This document shows, piece by piece, positions 33,323 to 44,312 of a stretch of DNA of 64,000 nt. The notes beneath the pieces were generated by a model, which had not been told where the DNA came from, searched no databases, and worked only from the letters and a program-made list of their open reading frames with translations. Every line of letters begins with the position of its first letter. The stretch's first letter is position 1. The DNA comes from Aphanomyces cochlioides. Lineage: Eukaryota > Oomycota > Saprolegniomycetes > Saprolegniales > Verrucalvaceae. Made by a program: the position numbers and the translations under genes. The DNA lies in NCBI GenBank assembly GCA_019828595.1, contig JAHQRK010000004.1, positions 3,658,001-3,722,000 of the forward strand, written 5' to 3'.

Positions 33323-33904
33323 ATGCAGTGGCTTGGACAAGCGTATGAAGCCATGTCCTCTGAGATGATTCAGAAGTGTTTCAAAATTTCTGGTGTACTT
33401 CCGAGGGATGAAGATGTTCAAGAACCGTTGTGTATCGAGACTGAACAATCATACATTGACGATTTAAACTCTGTGGTTGCTCAGTGTCGCATACAACATA
33501 ATGAGCTTTCGCTGGATCTTGGACTAAATGAATCTGACGCTTGCATGGACTTGATCACTCTTGATGACAACGAAGAAACTTGCGACCTGAATTGCTTCGA
33601 TGAGAACCGATTGATTGAATCTGTCATGGACGAGGCCGGTCACTGCATCGGTGATCGTTCGGATGACGACGACGAAGGAATGATCCAGACATACACAACT
33701 GTCGACGCTATCAAGGCGATAGAAGTTCTAAGGTCATTTATTCCATTTGTTCCAAAGCATGAAATCACAACTCAAGGATTCAAGAAGATGACAGCCGATC
33801 AACTTTCAGATGTACTCACAGATCTAGCCAAACTCCGTGTCACTGAGATCCAACGACGATGCAAGCAAACGGACATTGGATCGTATTTTCAAGCCTCATT
33901 GTAG
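33323..33904 (+). pseudogene. pogo/Tigger transposase C-terminal fragment
   Basis: An open 193-codon frame matching the region after the catalytic core of pogo/Tigger transposases: WLGQAYEAMSSEMIQKCFKI (the helix near the end of the core), a long acidic stretch (SDDDDEGM), and a C-terminal helix that ends KQTDIGSYFQASL. The catalytic domain is missing. It is probably the tail of an element whose body was lost when the Harbinger remnant became joined. Confidence 0.7.
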
Positions 33905-34101
33905 TTTAAAGTAGCATCATAACATTCCCTTAGTAAAGTCACTTATATGGGAAGTCCTCTCCGATGTGACTATAGATGAATAGGCACATGATGTGACTAT
34001 TTGCCACGACATTCCATACATTTGCAATTGTCCATAAGTTTCAGTGACAAAAGTGAGGATGCGACAAATTGAAGGTGTGACTATCACCAGGGGAAACTCT
34101 G

Positions 34102-34229
34102 TATATCCGATATTTATTGTATTGCATAAGTATTCAATCGTTGACTCATGACATCTCAACTGAAATGTTATCTACAAAATCACACCAAGGTTGCATTTTT
34201 AGAAATCAATACAATGAATATCGGATATA
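34102..34229. repeat. 23-bp inverted repeat spanning 128 bp
   Basis: tatatccgatatttattgta plus ttg faces its inverse complement at 34207-34229 with one mismatch. This may be a very small MITE or the terminal repeat of a lost element. Confidence 0.75.
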
Positions 34230-34425
34230 TTTATTTTAGGAACTAGAAATAAACATCGGTAAAATATCCAATATTCGGAAACCCTGGCTTGAACCCCTCG
34301 AATCTAGACAATAGACGTATCTTGCTATCCAACAAAGTTGAATACAGTTTGGGGGTTTGCTCAATCAATAAAGTCCAAAAATAGTTTGTATTTGCTGTTG
34401 CACTTCTTGCTAAATTGCAAATCCG

Positions 34426-35120
34426 ATGGTGGCACTCACCCACCTCAGTCTATCGCTGTTGTGTGATGATACATTCTCGACGAGCCAAGCAATTGAAATC
34501 CCCGTGCACGCTGTGATCTTCATAGACACAGCGACAACTACTGTAAATTTCGTTTCCCTATTCGAAAGAGCGAAATCCTTGAACTCATATCACTGCTACA
34601 AATACCCGACCCTTTCAAACCAAGTCGTGGATACCATGCAACATCAGTCGAGGCAATATCGTGCTCCTATATCGACTTGCTTGGCCCAATCGACTCGGGG
34701 CTATGTTCGGTCGCAACACAGAAGCAATATCATCAATGACGGTCGAGATCACGGATGCCATTTACGAACGATTCAGAGAAGTTTTTTGCTGGGATGACAA
34801 TCGATTGAACAGTCATCAGTTTGAACGATGCGCACGAGCAATTTACAACAAAGGAGGATATTAGATTGTTGTATTGGTTTTATAGATGGCACTGTTCGAG
34901 GTATATGTAGTCCAAATGGACAGCTCCAAAAGGTCACGTTTAATGGGCATAAGTTATGAACATCATAAGCTCATCGTATATTATGATTCACATGCTGACA
35001 GCGCAAATATGCATTAAAATATCAATGTGTTACATCTCCCAATGGTGTCATACTTCACTTGTACGGGTCCCGAAGCTGCTTCGCGCCATGACGCATACTT
35101 ATTACAACAATAACGCTAGG
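34426..35120 (+). pseudogene. Harbinger-like (DDE_4) transposase remnant
   Basis: Plus-strand pieces in three frames: LLYRLAWPNRLGAMFGRNTE, WDDNRLNSHQFERCARAIYN, then IGFIDGTVRGICSPNGQ (first catalytic Asp), QKVTFNGHK, CVTSPNGVILHLYGS and RHDAYLLQQ (second Asp region). The order matches HARBI1-like transposases, whose N-terminal part is preserved separately at 62289-62582. Many stops and frameshifts show it is old. Confidence 0.7.
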
Positions 35121-35501
35121 GTCGAGAGAACTTAGCTACACTGCTAGAAAACAATCTGAATGCGTGAGTTTACTCAGCTAGAGGGTCGACACACAACCCC
35201 ATAAGCGCAAACTCAGGCACTCTGAATCTTGTTCTGTAGCCCAAGAACTTGATCTGAATCTCATTCAGAACTGATATAGGGTAATTGGTTCCCTAGTTGC
35301 ACACACTAGCTCTTTCTTCTTCTTGGCGTGAAGACGTGTGTTTGGCTAGGATTCACAACTTCACAGGTTCGCTTACCGTGCGACCAAAAGACTAAACAGC
35401 TTTTACACACTGAATTACCCCAATCTACTCGATAAAGCCAGCGTGATTCATCCCGTCGTTGCGTCGTCACATTGCTGGCCGCTGCAGATCACCCTCAAAA
35501 C
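35121..35501. other. No gene recognised
   Basis: No protein similarity seen. The stretch lies between the Harbinger remnant and the 540-bp dispersed repeat. Confidence 0.45.
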
Positions 35502-36041
35502 TACTTCTCCTATATGTAAATACACAATCTCTTCGCACTTCATTAAATCCATTATCCGGGCATCAGTTGATTTCTTCTCCGGCTCCCTCGCAAGCTATCG
35601 CGATCAGTAGAGCGACGAGCACAATCGGAGCTTTGATCCCTTGTTTATTTTTAGTCAGGAACCCAGACGAAGTAATCACATTCCTCGTTCCCGAACGGCC
35701 CTCTCCTCTGACTCATTGGAAGCTCTTCCGAAAAGATCGTTCGTCTCCACCAGTGCGTAAAAAAACAGGGAAGGGCAATGGATGCGTCATTTCAGAGTCA
35801 AAATGCACAGACAGGTGAAGTCCCGCTTCCCCAGCCATAAGTATTCCTAATCTTTTGAATCCATCTTGAGCAGCTCCTAATGCAATTGGTGACGCTCAAA
35901 ACGCGCCATTTTGCAGTCCAGAGGTCATCGACCATCTCTCGTCACTCTTTTCGTGAATGGCCATGATGAGTTTGGTAACATGGAGTTTGATGATCGGGTC
36001 CATTTAGTAATAGTCCTGCCGATGAGCGGAAGAACCAACCG
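35502..36041. repeat. 540-bp dispersed repeat, copy 1
   Basis: Inverted copy of 63267-63806 with the same length and very few differences noted by eye. It contains a plus-strand frame (ISSPAPSQAIAISRATSTIG, then LFLVRNPDEVITFLVPERPS) found intact in both copies. The family is not recognised; a fragment of a retroelement gag-like gene is one guess. Confidence 0.85.
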
Positions 36042-36780
36042 GTAGCTGCGCGTATATTGGCAATCCAGCAAAAAATGGTTCGGCTAGCATCAATGGTCGC
36101 GCAGACTCTCAATCATGTTGAGAGTAATCTCCTAACGACAAACAACAACTCCCGCCAAATTCAGGATCTCTCAATATCTTTGAACACAGTTCAGCGTTGC
36201 ATAAATATAGTGGAATAAAAATCAGGCTGCTCTCGTACGTATTTAGGCGTATTGAGGCGTATGAGAGAGCAGGATAACCGCATGAGCAATATATCCGCAG
36301 CTCTTGAGCGTCTCTCGATGGTGAACATTACATGCCTATTTTTAGCTATTGACCCTTTGACTCAGCTTCCCTGTAATTTGCCGTACAATGAATGTCCTCA
36401 ACGAGCCGATGGTACGCATAAAACAAGCCGTCGATGTCGTTCTGCTTTCGTTCGATCCAACACGATGACGAACAGCAAGGAGCACTGTGCTCGGCAACAC
36501 ACATTCTCAACAGCCCACTGATCGGGATGACTCCCCCGATGCCCATTGGAATCATCAATGACAAGCGTGAAATCAATCAGAGGCTCAACACCCTGCTCAC
36601 ACTATTCGATTTCTTAAGATAAAACCAATAAAGACACATGTTCTCGTTTTCAAAGCTTTGTAATTCAGTAGTAGATCCTTTGTCTTTTCCAAAAAATGCA
36701 ATAAAGTGTAACTCAAATATGCAGCAATAGTCAGTCAGTTCCCGTCCCTTCACACAATAATCGTTCTTTCCAATAGATTC
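36042..36780. other. Unassigned repeat-like DNA
   Basis: Plus-strand frames contain helical, possibly coiled-coil pieces (MREQDNRMSNISAALERLSM), with stops. No assignable gene. Confidence 0.35.
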
Positions 36781-36786
36781 ATTTTT

Positions 36787-37790
36787 TCAGTTGCATTCGT
36801 GGTGTCTGTCTTCAGCGCTTGGAGCTAAATCGTCGTCAATCATATTTCCAAGACAATCCAGCTTCAATCTCCGCATTTCAAATTCGGCTAATATCTTATT
36901 TGGCACTAATAATGCCTCATCTTCCCAATACCTAGGGCCGGCTGTCTCAAATTGAACTTGTAACCTTCGCCGTATCTCATTGCCCACCCAGCAATAGCAC
37001 TCCTTAAACTTTTTGGACATTCAGCATCGCTACGCGAATCATTAGGGAGGAATTCATCGTCAAAATCCACCACAGGAACGTTTTCCATTCGACTAGTTGG
37101 ACGGACTAGATGAACACGGCGTAGTTTTAGCCTCGATCATCATGTATCGTAGTGTAGAACCTGTAATTGTTTCCAGTCTTCCGTTCTCTAAGTTCCATTT
37201 TACTGGAGTAATCGTTTCTCCACGACTCTGAATGGCCCATGCCATTTGTGAGCCAATTTTGCCTTTATACCATGCTTACCTATGTCAATATACACCCAGA
37301 CAGCGTCGCCAGCCTTTATTCTATTGGCAATAGTTGGTGGAAGTCGTTCGTTATACCTCTCTGCACGTCCACGTATTGCATTGTCTATCCATCGTTCAAC
37401 CATCGCGATACAATATAAATGTTATCGTTGGATCTGCAATCGCCATCGTAGAGCCTCTCGGTCATGTTCATGCTTGGATGAGACTAATCCAGCCATCAGA
37501 GTCTCATCCGTGCATTAAAAAAAATGGTGTTTCTTTTCTATTGGTAGAGACGGAAGTATTTAAAGCCAAAGCTAAACGTTCCGCCAAGTCATCCCAATCC
37601 TTAAGCTGTGGGTCCAACATATACTTTTTGGCTGCTCTTACTACTGTTTGAATTGTCCTTTCAGCTGTACCATTCGCTTGTGGTCGATATGCGTAAGTAG
37701 GCATCTGTGGCTGTCCTAGCATCGATGCAAAATGCTTAAATACGTCACTCATAAATGCAGGATTTTTGTCGTGTCTTACTTGTCGGCATG
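36787..37790 (-). pseudogene. Ty3/gypsy integrase C-terminal remnant
   Basis: The minus strand carries the second half of a gypsy integrase core: RHDKNPAFMSDVFKHFASML (second catalytic Asp region) and PQANGTAERTIQTVVRAAKK (catalytic Glu). DWDDLAERLALALNTSV follows. After a frame change come the post-core part AERYNERLPPTIANRIKAGD and HKWHGPFRVVEKRL, and a final QVQFETAGPRYWEDEALLVP. Integrase inserts retroelement DNA; only about 300 codons in three frames survive. Confidence 0.82.
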
Positions 37791-37995
37791 CACCAAATCA
37801 ACAATTCTTCATTAGTACGCCCAATCGTATGCGATTGTCAATCTGAAGTTGCTTTAATCATGTGAATATATGCACAAAAACAATTAACTGTGTGTTTGCA
37901 CGAAACGGTTTAGGTGAATCTGTCGCTATGCCAAAGCATACAATGTACATGGTGTTGTGGTTTCTGCCCATGACACCATCACATACTGCATGTTA

Positions 37996-38291
37996 GGGCC
38001 TGGTCGCCGAACATTCCATCCATACTTCAGGGATGGATTCAGGCTTCTGATTGGTCAATTACAATAATTTCCGGATAATGGGGTCGTTCATGCTTTTCGG
38101 ATAAACTCAGGTAGGAACGCCTTTTTCCAGGCAGAGATGATCCATCTCTGCCTCAACAAGTCCGTTCCTTCTTCAGACACATTTTCAAGAAAATCGAAAA
38201 AATACTTTTTGATATTTTTCAAAAAAACTTCCAAAAAATTCCGGATAACGTTCCTGCCTGGCAGGGATGGATTTCTTCCCCGACCAGGCCC
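37996..38291. mobile_element. PIF/Harbinger-type MITE (TTA target site)
   Basis: 296 bp with ends GGGCCTGGTCG and CGACCAGGCCC, perfect over 11 bp, and direct TTA at 37993-37995 and 38292-38294. Non-coding. Shares CTGGTCG and internal ttccggat motifs with 10226-10541. Confidence 0.9.
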
Positions 38292-38452
38292 TTAGCAGAA
38301 GAGACACGACCGGATGAGCTTACCGGAAAGATCGCGGATAAGATTGTAGGGTAGATACGTGTTGACTTCCAAATAAGAATAACAAGAGAGACTGCACAAG
38401 GGCGTCTGTGCGTGGCATAAGCTATCAAAGGAAGTCAATAGGTTATAGCCCA

Positions 38453-38923
38453 ATGACGGACAAATACTTAGCCGACACAACGACAAAATTAAAGGCCGAC
38501 GGAAGCAATGACCGTGAATGGTGTGTGAAGACGAGAGCGAAGATTAACCAACAAAAGCTCGGCAAGTATCTTAGCAAAGTGAAGACGGACGATGGACAAT
38601 ACAAAACGAGATGCAATGAAGAAGACGATCTAGCTGCATTATCTTACATTCTGCTAAGCATACATGCAGTCCACTTGAAGTATATTAAGGACTCAGCTAC
38701 AACATACGAAACGTGGGAAGCGCTGAGACAAATATATGAGAGCACGTCCGAAGTAAATTTAATCACCCTGCATATTCAAATGAAAAAATTACAGTGGAAT
38801 GAACGAATTGGCTGGAGGGATCAATTCCAAGAAATCATGAGGAAATTATCGACCGCTGGTGACACGACCCCCGAAAAGACACACTTACAGTCGTCGACAC
38901 CATCCAGGACCGAAGCTGAATGA
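38453..38923 (+). pseudogene. Copia gag fragment (UBN2-like)
   Basis: A 156-codon frame starting MTDKYLADTTTKLKADGSND with the pattern of Copia-type gag polyproteins: DREWCVKTRAKINQQ, DDLAALSYILLSI, TTYETWEALRQIYES and NLITLHIQMKKLQW. Gag packages retroelement RNA. The downstream zinc knuckle, protease and pol are missing, so it is a fragment. Confidence 0.8.
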
Positions 38924-39042
38924 GACATTCTGGACATCAATTTTGAGAAGCGGGTGCTTGACACGTCCAATCTTCAATACTGTTTAATTTAATATACAAA
39001 TTTATTGAATTATGAAGTTATACGTATGTATAGGGTTCACTT

Positions 39043-39597
39043 TCAATTATCCGAGCTGCCGGTGAAAGAGACTTCCGACTCGTCCTCATCGGCTACGGTA
39101 AGACTGTCATCCAAGGCATCCTGACACCTGATGTATTCATGTAGCTTGAAATGCTCATTGTTGGCCTTGCGGATACAGCCGTGTATTGAGGACGATGTCA
39201 ACGTCAGGAACGCGGTTTGAAGTCTCGTGAGCACGTGCTTGAACGTTGTCTTACCTTTGACGTAGCGGCGACCAACGTAGCCCTTAACGTTCGCCCAAGT
39301 GGTTTCAATGGGCTGAAGATTAGAGTGATGCGGTGGCGTATACAAGACAGTGTGGCCGTCGCGCTGAGCCATCGCGCTGACCACAGGGACGAAGTTGCTC
39401 GCAATATATTTATCCAATTTCTCCCATAGCATAGACTTAGTTTCAGTATGTAAATAATCAATTCCATATCTTTCGCATGCATCCATCATAAACAACTTTT
39501 TGCTACCTTTTCTTGGGGTCCCAGGTGGCAGTGACTTGTGATAACTTGCCTTGTCCAACACAGACAACACTGGACTTCCTGGACATTGATTTCATAC
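39043..39597 (-). pseudogene. Tc1/mariner transposase C-terminal fragment
   Basis: DDE_3-type catalytic half: LSVLDKASYHKSLPPGTPRK (second Asp, in the usual DNAxYH position), YGIDYLHTETKSMLWEKL, and TPPHHSNLQPIETTWANVKG with the final acidic residue (E). The tail ends EVSFTGSSDN. The N-terminal DNA-binding and first-Asp regions are absent, and the frame has no start. Confidence 0.82.
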
Positions 39598-39973
39598 ATT
39601 TTATTGGCTGCAGATTTTATCCCGACTAAGTTCGATACAAGAACCTTGCAAGTGGAGTTGAGTCATTCCAACCATTACTTCAACCACACACACATGCCGC
39701 ACGTCTCAGCGGGCTATGCGCCAGTGTCTGCCAAACTCTGGCTGACTAGCTTCGACTGCGGAAGCCTTCTTTGTTGGTGATTGGAAGCAACCCTAGCCCT
39801 AATCATACAAAAATCAAGTACAATCCTTGCGTCCTTACAACTGGAACTTCCCCAAAATACAAAACACAAGTATAAACATCATGTATTACATTCATCAAAC
39901 CTATCTATCAATTCATGCATTTCCTCATGTAAAATTTAAGTATGTTTCCAGCAGTTTGAGATCGCCCTGTCCG

Positions 39974-41139
39974 TTACATTTGCCAAGCAGCACTCGCCCA
40001 CTCCATTGCAGTCACTACGTTGATGTGGTGAATCTTTTCTATCGCCATCTTCATTTCCTCGATCGCCAGATCATGCTCACGTTGTAACAGCTCGTCGAAC
40101 TTATCGACAACATATTTTGTCTTCATCTGCGCAATCTTGGACTTGAATGATTGGATTACCCCGGCATTTTGGGGCTGCAGGTGAGTTGTCGTATTTGGGG
40201 GAAGCATTTCAATGCAAACATTCAACAAATCATGTTCGAATCTATGAGACGATACATTTTCCAACAGTAGAAGCACTTGCCTTCCTTGTCTCTTCATTTC
40301 TTCATTCAAGGACGTGATCCAAGCAGCGAAAACGGTACCCATCATCCATCCTTTTATCGATGACGTGTAAGGACGAGACAACTAGACTATTCTCTCTTGA
40401 GAAACAACTCGGACGTCAAGCTTGCCCAAAGAAGCGAAGTGGCGGTCTTGCTCTTCCAGTGGCATCGCTTTTTATAGCCACAGTGATTCGTTTCTTCACG
40501 TCTGTTATAAATCGTATGATTTTTCTTGAAATCATCTTTTTGGGAGTAGAACAATAGAAACAGGCAGTTTCGCCCATGCTCATATGTTCTGCATGGAGTA
40601 GTTGGATGTCACTTCTTGCAAACGTTGTCGACCTGCTTCGATGGCGGTATCATTTGCATTGCGGCCTCTCGACGAAGGCGCCGCATCTTCAAATCATGTC
40701 GCTGTTGGAATCGGTAGAGCCAGCCCTTGGAGAACTGAGCACTTGAGAGACGGTTGTCTTGTCGTGCGCTAGGGCTCAGGCTAGCTAGGATACGCGTCCG
40801 AATTTGGTACACTTTGAATCGCAGCATTTCGCACTAGTGGAACTTCGTATGTTTCAGCTTTTGATATCCACACCATTCGACTTCGGGGTAGATACCCTTT
40901 TGGCATGACCGACGACTTGGTGCAAGGTCGTCCGGCAGCTAAGTCTTGAGAATCTTCAATATAGTCGATTGAGCAGGTGGGCGTGGCAATCCAAAGTTCT
41001 TCATGGCCCAGTGAGCCAGGCGATGCTGTGTCGTATGACCATTTGCTCTGTAATTGAGCAACACGGCTTCTTTTTGCTCCTTGCCCAGGCACAGCCGTCT
41101 TGGTTTTGTGATATCGGTGATTGATAACCATCTCCTCAA
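39974..41139 (-). pseudogene. pogo/CENP-B-like transposase, catalytically dead
   Basis: Reading downwards: an N-terminal helix-turn-helix (RRLCLGKEQKEAVLLNYRAN), a second DNA-binding helix set (QFSKGWLYRFQQRHDLKMRR), then the end of a DDE_1 core (GWMMGTVFAAWITSLNEEMK, LLLLENVSSHRFEHD, EMLPPNTTTHLQPQNAGVIQ). The second catalytic Asp is replaced by Glu (LENVSSH) and the third by Asn (QPQNAGV). The first Asp region is lost between 40381 and 40609. Its N-terminus resembles that of the pogo derivative at 28866-29626. Confidence 0.8.
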
Positions 41140-41867
41140 AACTCTAAAAATGAATATCTATATTGGCTATAAAAATATAATCTTTCAGAAATATTAAGTT
41201 TTGCTGTTATCACTACCGTGCAGAGTTGTGATACGTTACGATACTTTATAACTTAACGTATTTTAGTGCGAAATATTTTTAGCGTAGCGTATTCCTGTTT
41301 ACGTTATATTTAACGTAACGTATTACAGTAATACGTTTGGTATGTTATTTTGAGTCTATATTTCAAGTAAACATTGATGGTGAGCCAAAACATATTTACA
41401 AGATGAAGTCCCTGTATGAACTACGACTTCTCTGTTGATAGAAACAAGTTGATGGATGCCAAACGTGATCATAACGAGTTCATTAACTGTGTAGCTATAT
41501 ATATGTTCCTCCACTACATGGACGTCGTCATTGTGGATAAGTTTCGTGTGATAACTTGGACGTGAAATTGAGCTATCTGCCCAAATACGCACTTGATTTT
41601 CATGGAGTAGTTTGAGTGTGTTGCACATATACAGAAAGAATAATATCATCGTTCATTTATTATAAGAACGCCATCAACACTTTTGGGTCATAGCCTGTCC
41701 TTGATTTTTGCAAAATTAAGGTTACTGTAGCTCCATTATTTCAGTTTATATTCACAAAACAAAGCTTATATTAAATTGATGAAGTGTTCCGCTTGTCATG
41801 GATGTGAGAGACTCGGTTGCAGCTTCATGCTACCTCATAAATCCTTTAAAATGATCAAGTTTATGTA

Positions 41868-42589
41868 CTACTCCGTTCCGCATTAGTGGAACGCTTGATC
41901 TTTGACCTGCCCGCAAAAATCAAGTATTTTGAGTTTTATGACGCTTCAAAATCGCTTTTAAAGCGATTTATCTCAGCTTTCAAGCAAATGCATTAGGTTA
42001 TTTATTTTCGAAGCTTAAGGGCCCGTCTGGCAACCGAAAATATTACAATAAATAGGTCCAAAATGCCATTTTGAGGCCAAATTCAATATTTAGGTCAAAA
42101 TATGAACTTGTTTATCTCATAGAGTTTTGCACCAAATCCAATATTTTTGGTTGGGATATACTCACTGGAGGCTCTCAAAATGCCATTTTACGAGATGGAG
42201 GTTTACCTCTATTTTGAATATGCCATAAATCGTTGATCCCAATTTAGCTAAAAATGGCATATTGATTTTGAATTTTTGCCAGACGCACCCTAAACTTCTG
42301 TTTTAACATCGAAACGAAACTGCCACCCATGTACAAAAATTCCACCGGACTAAAACTTGTATTGAAAATATTAACTACGAGAGGTTTTCATTCAGAAGAT
42401 TCCTGTCATAATTAATTTACATAAAAAAGTTTAATTATACCTTGGTGACGACTGAAAAAGGCACTATTTTTGATAATTCACGAAGTGTTTTTGCCAATAG
42501 GATCCTTCAAAAACTTTTTGTCCAATCAGTTACCGATATTTGTTTTCGGGGTCAAGGATCAAGCGTTCCTCTAATGCGGAACGGAGTAG
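41868..42589. mobile_element. Stowaway/mariner-like MITE
   Basis: 722 bp with long inverted ends CTACTCCGTTCCGCATTAG, one mismatch at the next base, then GGAACGCTTGATC. TA flanks are at 41866-41867 and 42590-42591. It is non-coding and lies within the hAT element. Confidence 0.9.
42019..42290. mobile_element. Innermost MITE (TAA target site)
   Basis: 272 bp with ends GGGCCCGTCTGGCAA and TTGCCAGACGCACCC, 13 of 15 matching, and direct TAA at 42016-42018 and 42291-42293. PIF/Harbinger-type by target site. It is nested in the Stowaway-like MITE. Confidence 0.85.
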
Positions 42590-43490
42590 TATGAATATAC
42601 CTTTTAACGTAAAACGGTATTCCGGTAAAATATAGCGTACGTAATGAATCTATGTTATAATTTTATCGTATCGAAATACGATTCAAAATAACGTATCGTA
42701 TTACTGTACGTTACGGTAATTAACGTAACGTATCACAACTCTGCTACCGTGTTCCTTTTGGGTAGACAGACATCCATGTACACCGGATAACAGAAATTCA
42801 TCCGGATGAATTTCTGTTTTTTCAAGTAAATTTACCTATATTTGAGTATTTACGAAACATTATACGAAACAAGGAGAATGCCTTTTAAATTTAATACTAT
42901 TATCAAGCCACACAGTTTGATTTCGAGAGCTTGAAGGAAGGTGACCAAGACATGTTTGATGCATCACACTGCTGGCGACGAACGGTGAAGACCATGAAGA
43001 CAATCACACAGTGAGTGACAAATTGTATTAGGATTCTCTATTTATCATATCATAGACTGTTTGATAGCTCATTTCGAACACGCGCCGCCGACTCAGGAGT
43101 CCTGCGTCGTCAGAGCCAAGGAACTCACGACACAATGCCAGAAAGGACTCCTGAAAGAGGCCATTGCGTTCAGGTATAGACATTTCTGTTATGCTCTTCT
43201 CTGATTTATATGACAAGGAAACAAGTTTGCAAACCACCTTCTTGGCCTTGGAGAAGTTTGTTTGGTCCGTCCGCTTGTCAAAATCTTTGGTTTTACACAT
43301 GCGTAAGAGCATCTCCACCGGTCGATGCTATGGCTATCATATAGACATTTCCTCTCATATTTTATAAATTCTCTATTCACCCAAGAGTTCTATGGCTAAA
43401 TATTTAGCACTTGGACCGTTTCAGTGTCTATGAAGAGTCACCATAGACATCGAGTGCTATAGACCCTTGCGAGGAAGAGACCTGACAAAA

Positions 43491-44273
43491 ATGCCCCGTG
43501 GGAAAGCATGGAGTGATATTGAAGACCGCAATCTCTGTTTGGCTTGGTGTGCAGCATCAGAGGACCCAATAAATGGGATTGATCAAAGATCAGACACGCT
43601 CTGGACCAGCATCCACAAGCACTTCATGAAGAATAACAGGGGAAGCTCCCGATCCATGTCTGCTCTCAAAAGTCGGTGGGTTGACATCAACCGAGAAGTT
43701 GGACGCTTCTCGGGATGTATGTCTGTCGTTTCAAGGCTGAACGAGAGTGGTAAGACGAGTGACGACATGTTTAAAGATGCTTTGACGATGTATGAAGCAC
43801 AGCATGGCGAGCAATTTGTGTTTCACGCGGCCTACAATGTTCTATCAACTAAAGAGAAATGGAAGCCTACAAATACGAAAAAGCGCCATGCAGATGGGAT
43901 GAGAGACTCTGTTCGAGATGGCGAAAGGGAAGGCGCCACACAACGATCTGCTGGTGCAAAAGCAACAACATTGGCAATTGCCGAGGCCAAATTTCGTCGA
44001 GTCCAACTGAGTACATCTCAATCAATCGCCAATTCATTGGTCCGCAAGAATGATATCCTGAATGAGATGGCTTGTATTGAGCTCTTCAACATGCCGGACG
44101 TTGATCCACTTGAGCGAAAACAATTCTTTTCGGCTTTGCGTCAAAAGAAGCTTGCTGAGTTCATGTCAAAAGACTCCAATGCAGATTTATTTATGACCCA
44201 AGACAATATGCAAGAATACTCTGCTGGTTCTGTTGAGTCTGCGCCATTTGAGACAAAAGAGGCTGAAGATTAG
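43491..44273 (+). CDS. Harbinger SANT/Myb-like DNA-binding partner
   Basis: 260 residues from the ATG reading MPRGKAWSDIED. The N-terminal ~80 residues form a SANT/Myb-like trihelix domain (WSDIEDRNLCLAWCAASED, LWTSIHKHFMKNNRGSSRSM, ALKSRWVDINREV). A basic middle (TNTKKRHADGMRDS) and a C-terminal helix (ERKQFFSALRQKKLAEFMSK) follow. In Harbinger transposons this second protein binds the element ends and carries the transposase into the nucleus. It is convergent with the transposase gene, 39 bp apart stop to stop. The frame is open upstream of the ATG but without another ATG. Confidence 0.88.
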   Translation: MPRGKAWSDIEDRNLCLAWCAASEDPINGIDQRSDTLWTSIHKHFMKNNRGSSRSMSALKSRWVDINREVGRFSGCMSVVSRLNESGKTSDDMFKDALTMYEAQHGEQFVFHAAYNVLSTKEKWKPTNTKKRHADGMRDSVRDGEREGATQRSAGAKATTLAIAEAKFRRVQLSTSQSIANSLVRKNDILNEMACIELFNMPDVDPLERKQFFSALRQKKLAEFMSKDSNADLFMTQDNMQEYSAGSVESAPFETKEAED

Positions 44274-44312
44274 TCTATAAAGAAATATATTCAAATTGGA
44301 GCTTCACAGATT

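Larger units (their letters stand above)
41221..42743. mobile_element. Non-autonomous hAT element
   Basis: 1523 bp with inverted ends CAGAGTTGTGATACGTTACG (left) and the same sequence reversed at the right. The 8-bp direct repeat CTACCGTG stands at 41213-41220 and 42744-42751. Both the size of the duplication and the CAGAG tip are typical of hAT. The subterminal region is full of acgtaacgtat-type repeats. No transposase is inside. It landed in the left terminal repeat of M1. Confidence 0.92.

Noticed and set aside
42895..43019. Plus-strand exon-like stretch (FESLKEGDQDMFDASHCWRR) with GTGAGT nearby
   Set aside because: Only ~33 codons, not matched to any family, located at the 3' end of the recombinase element; the putative donor overlaps a stop and no partner exon is found.
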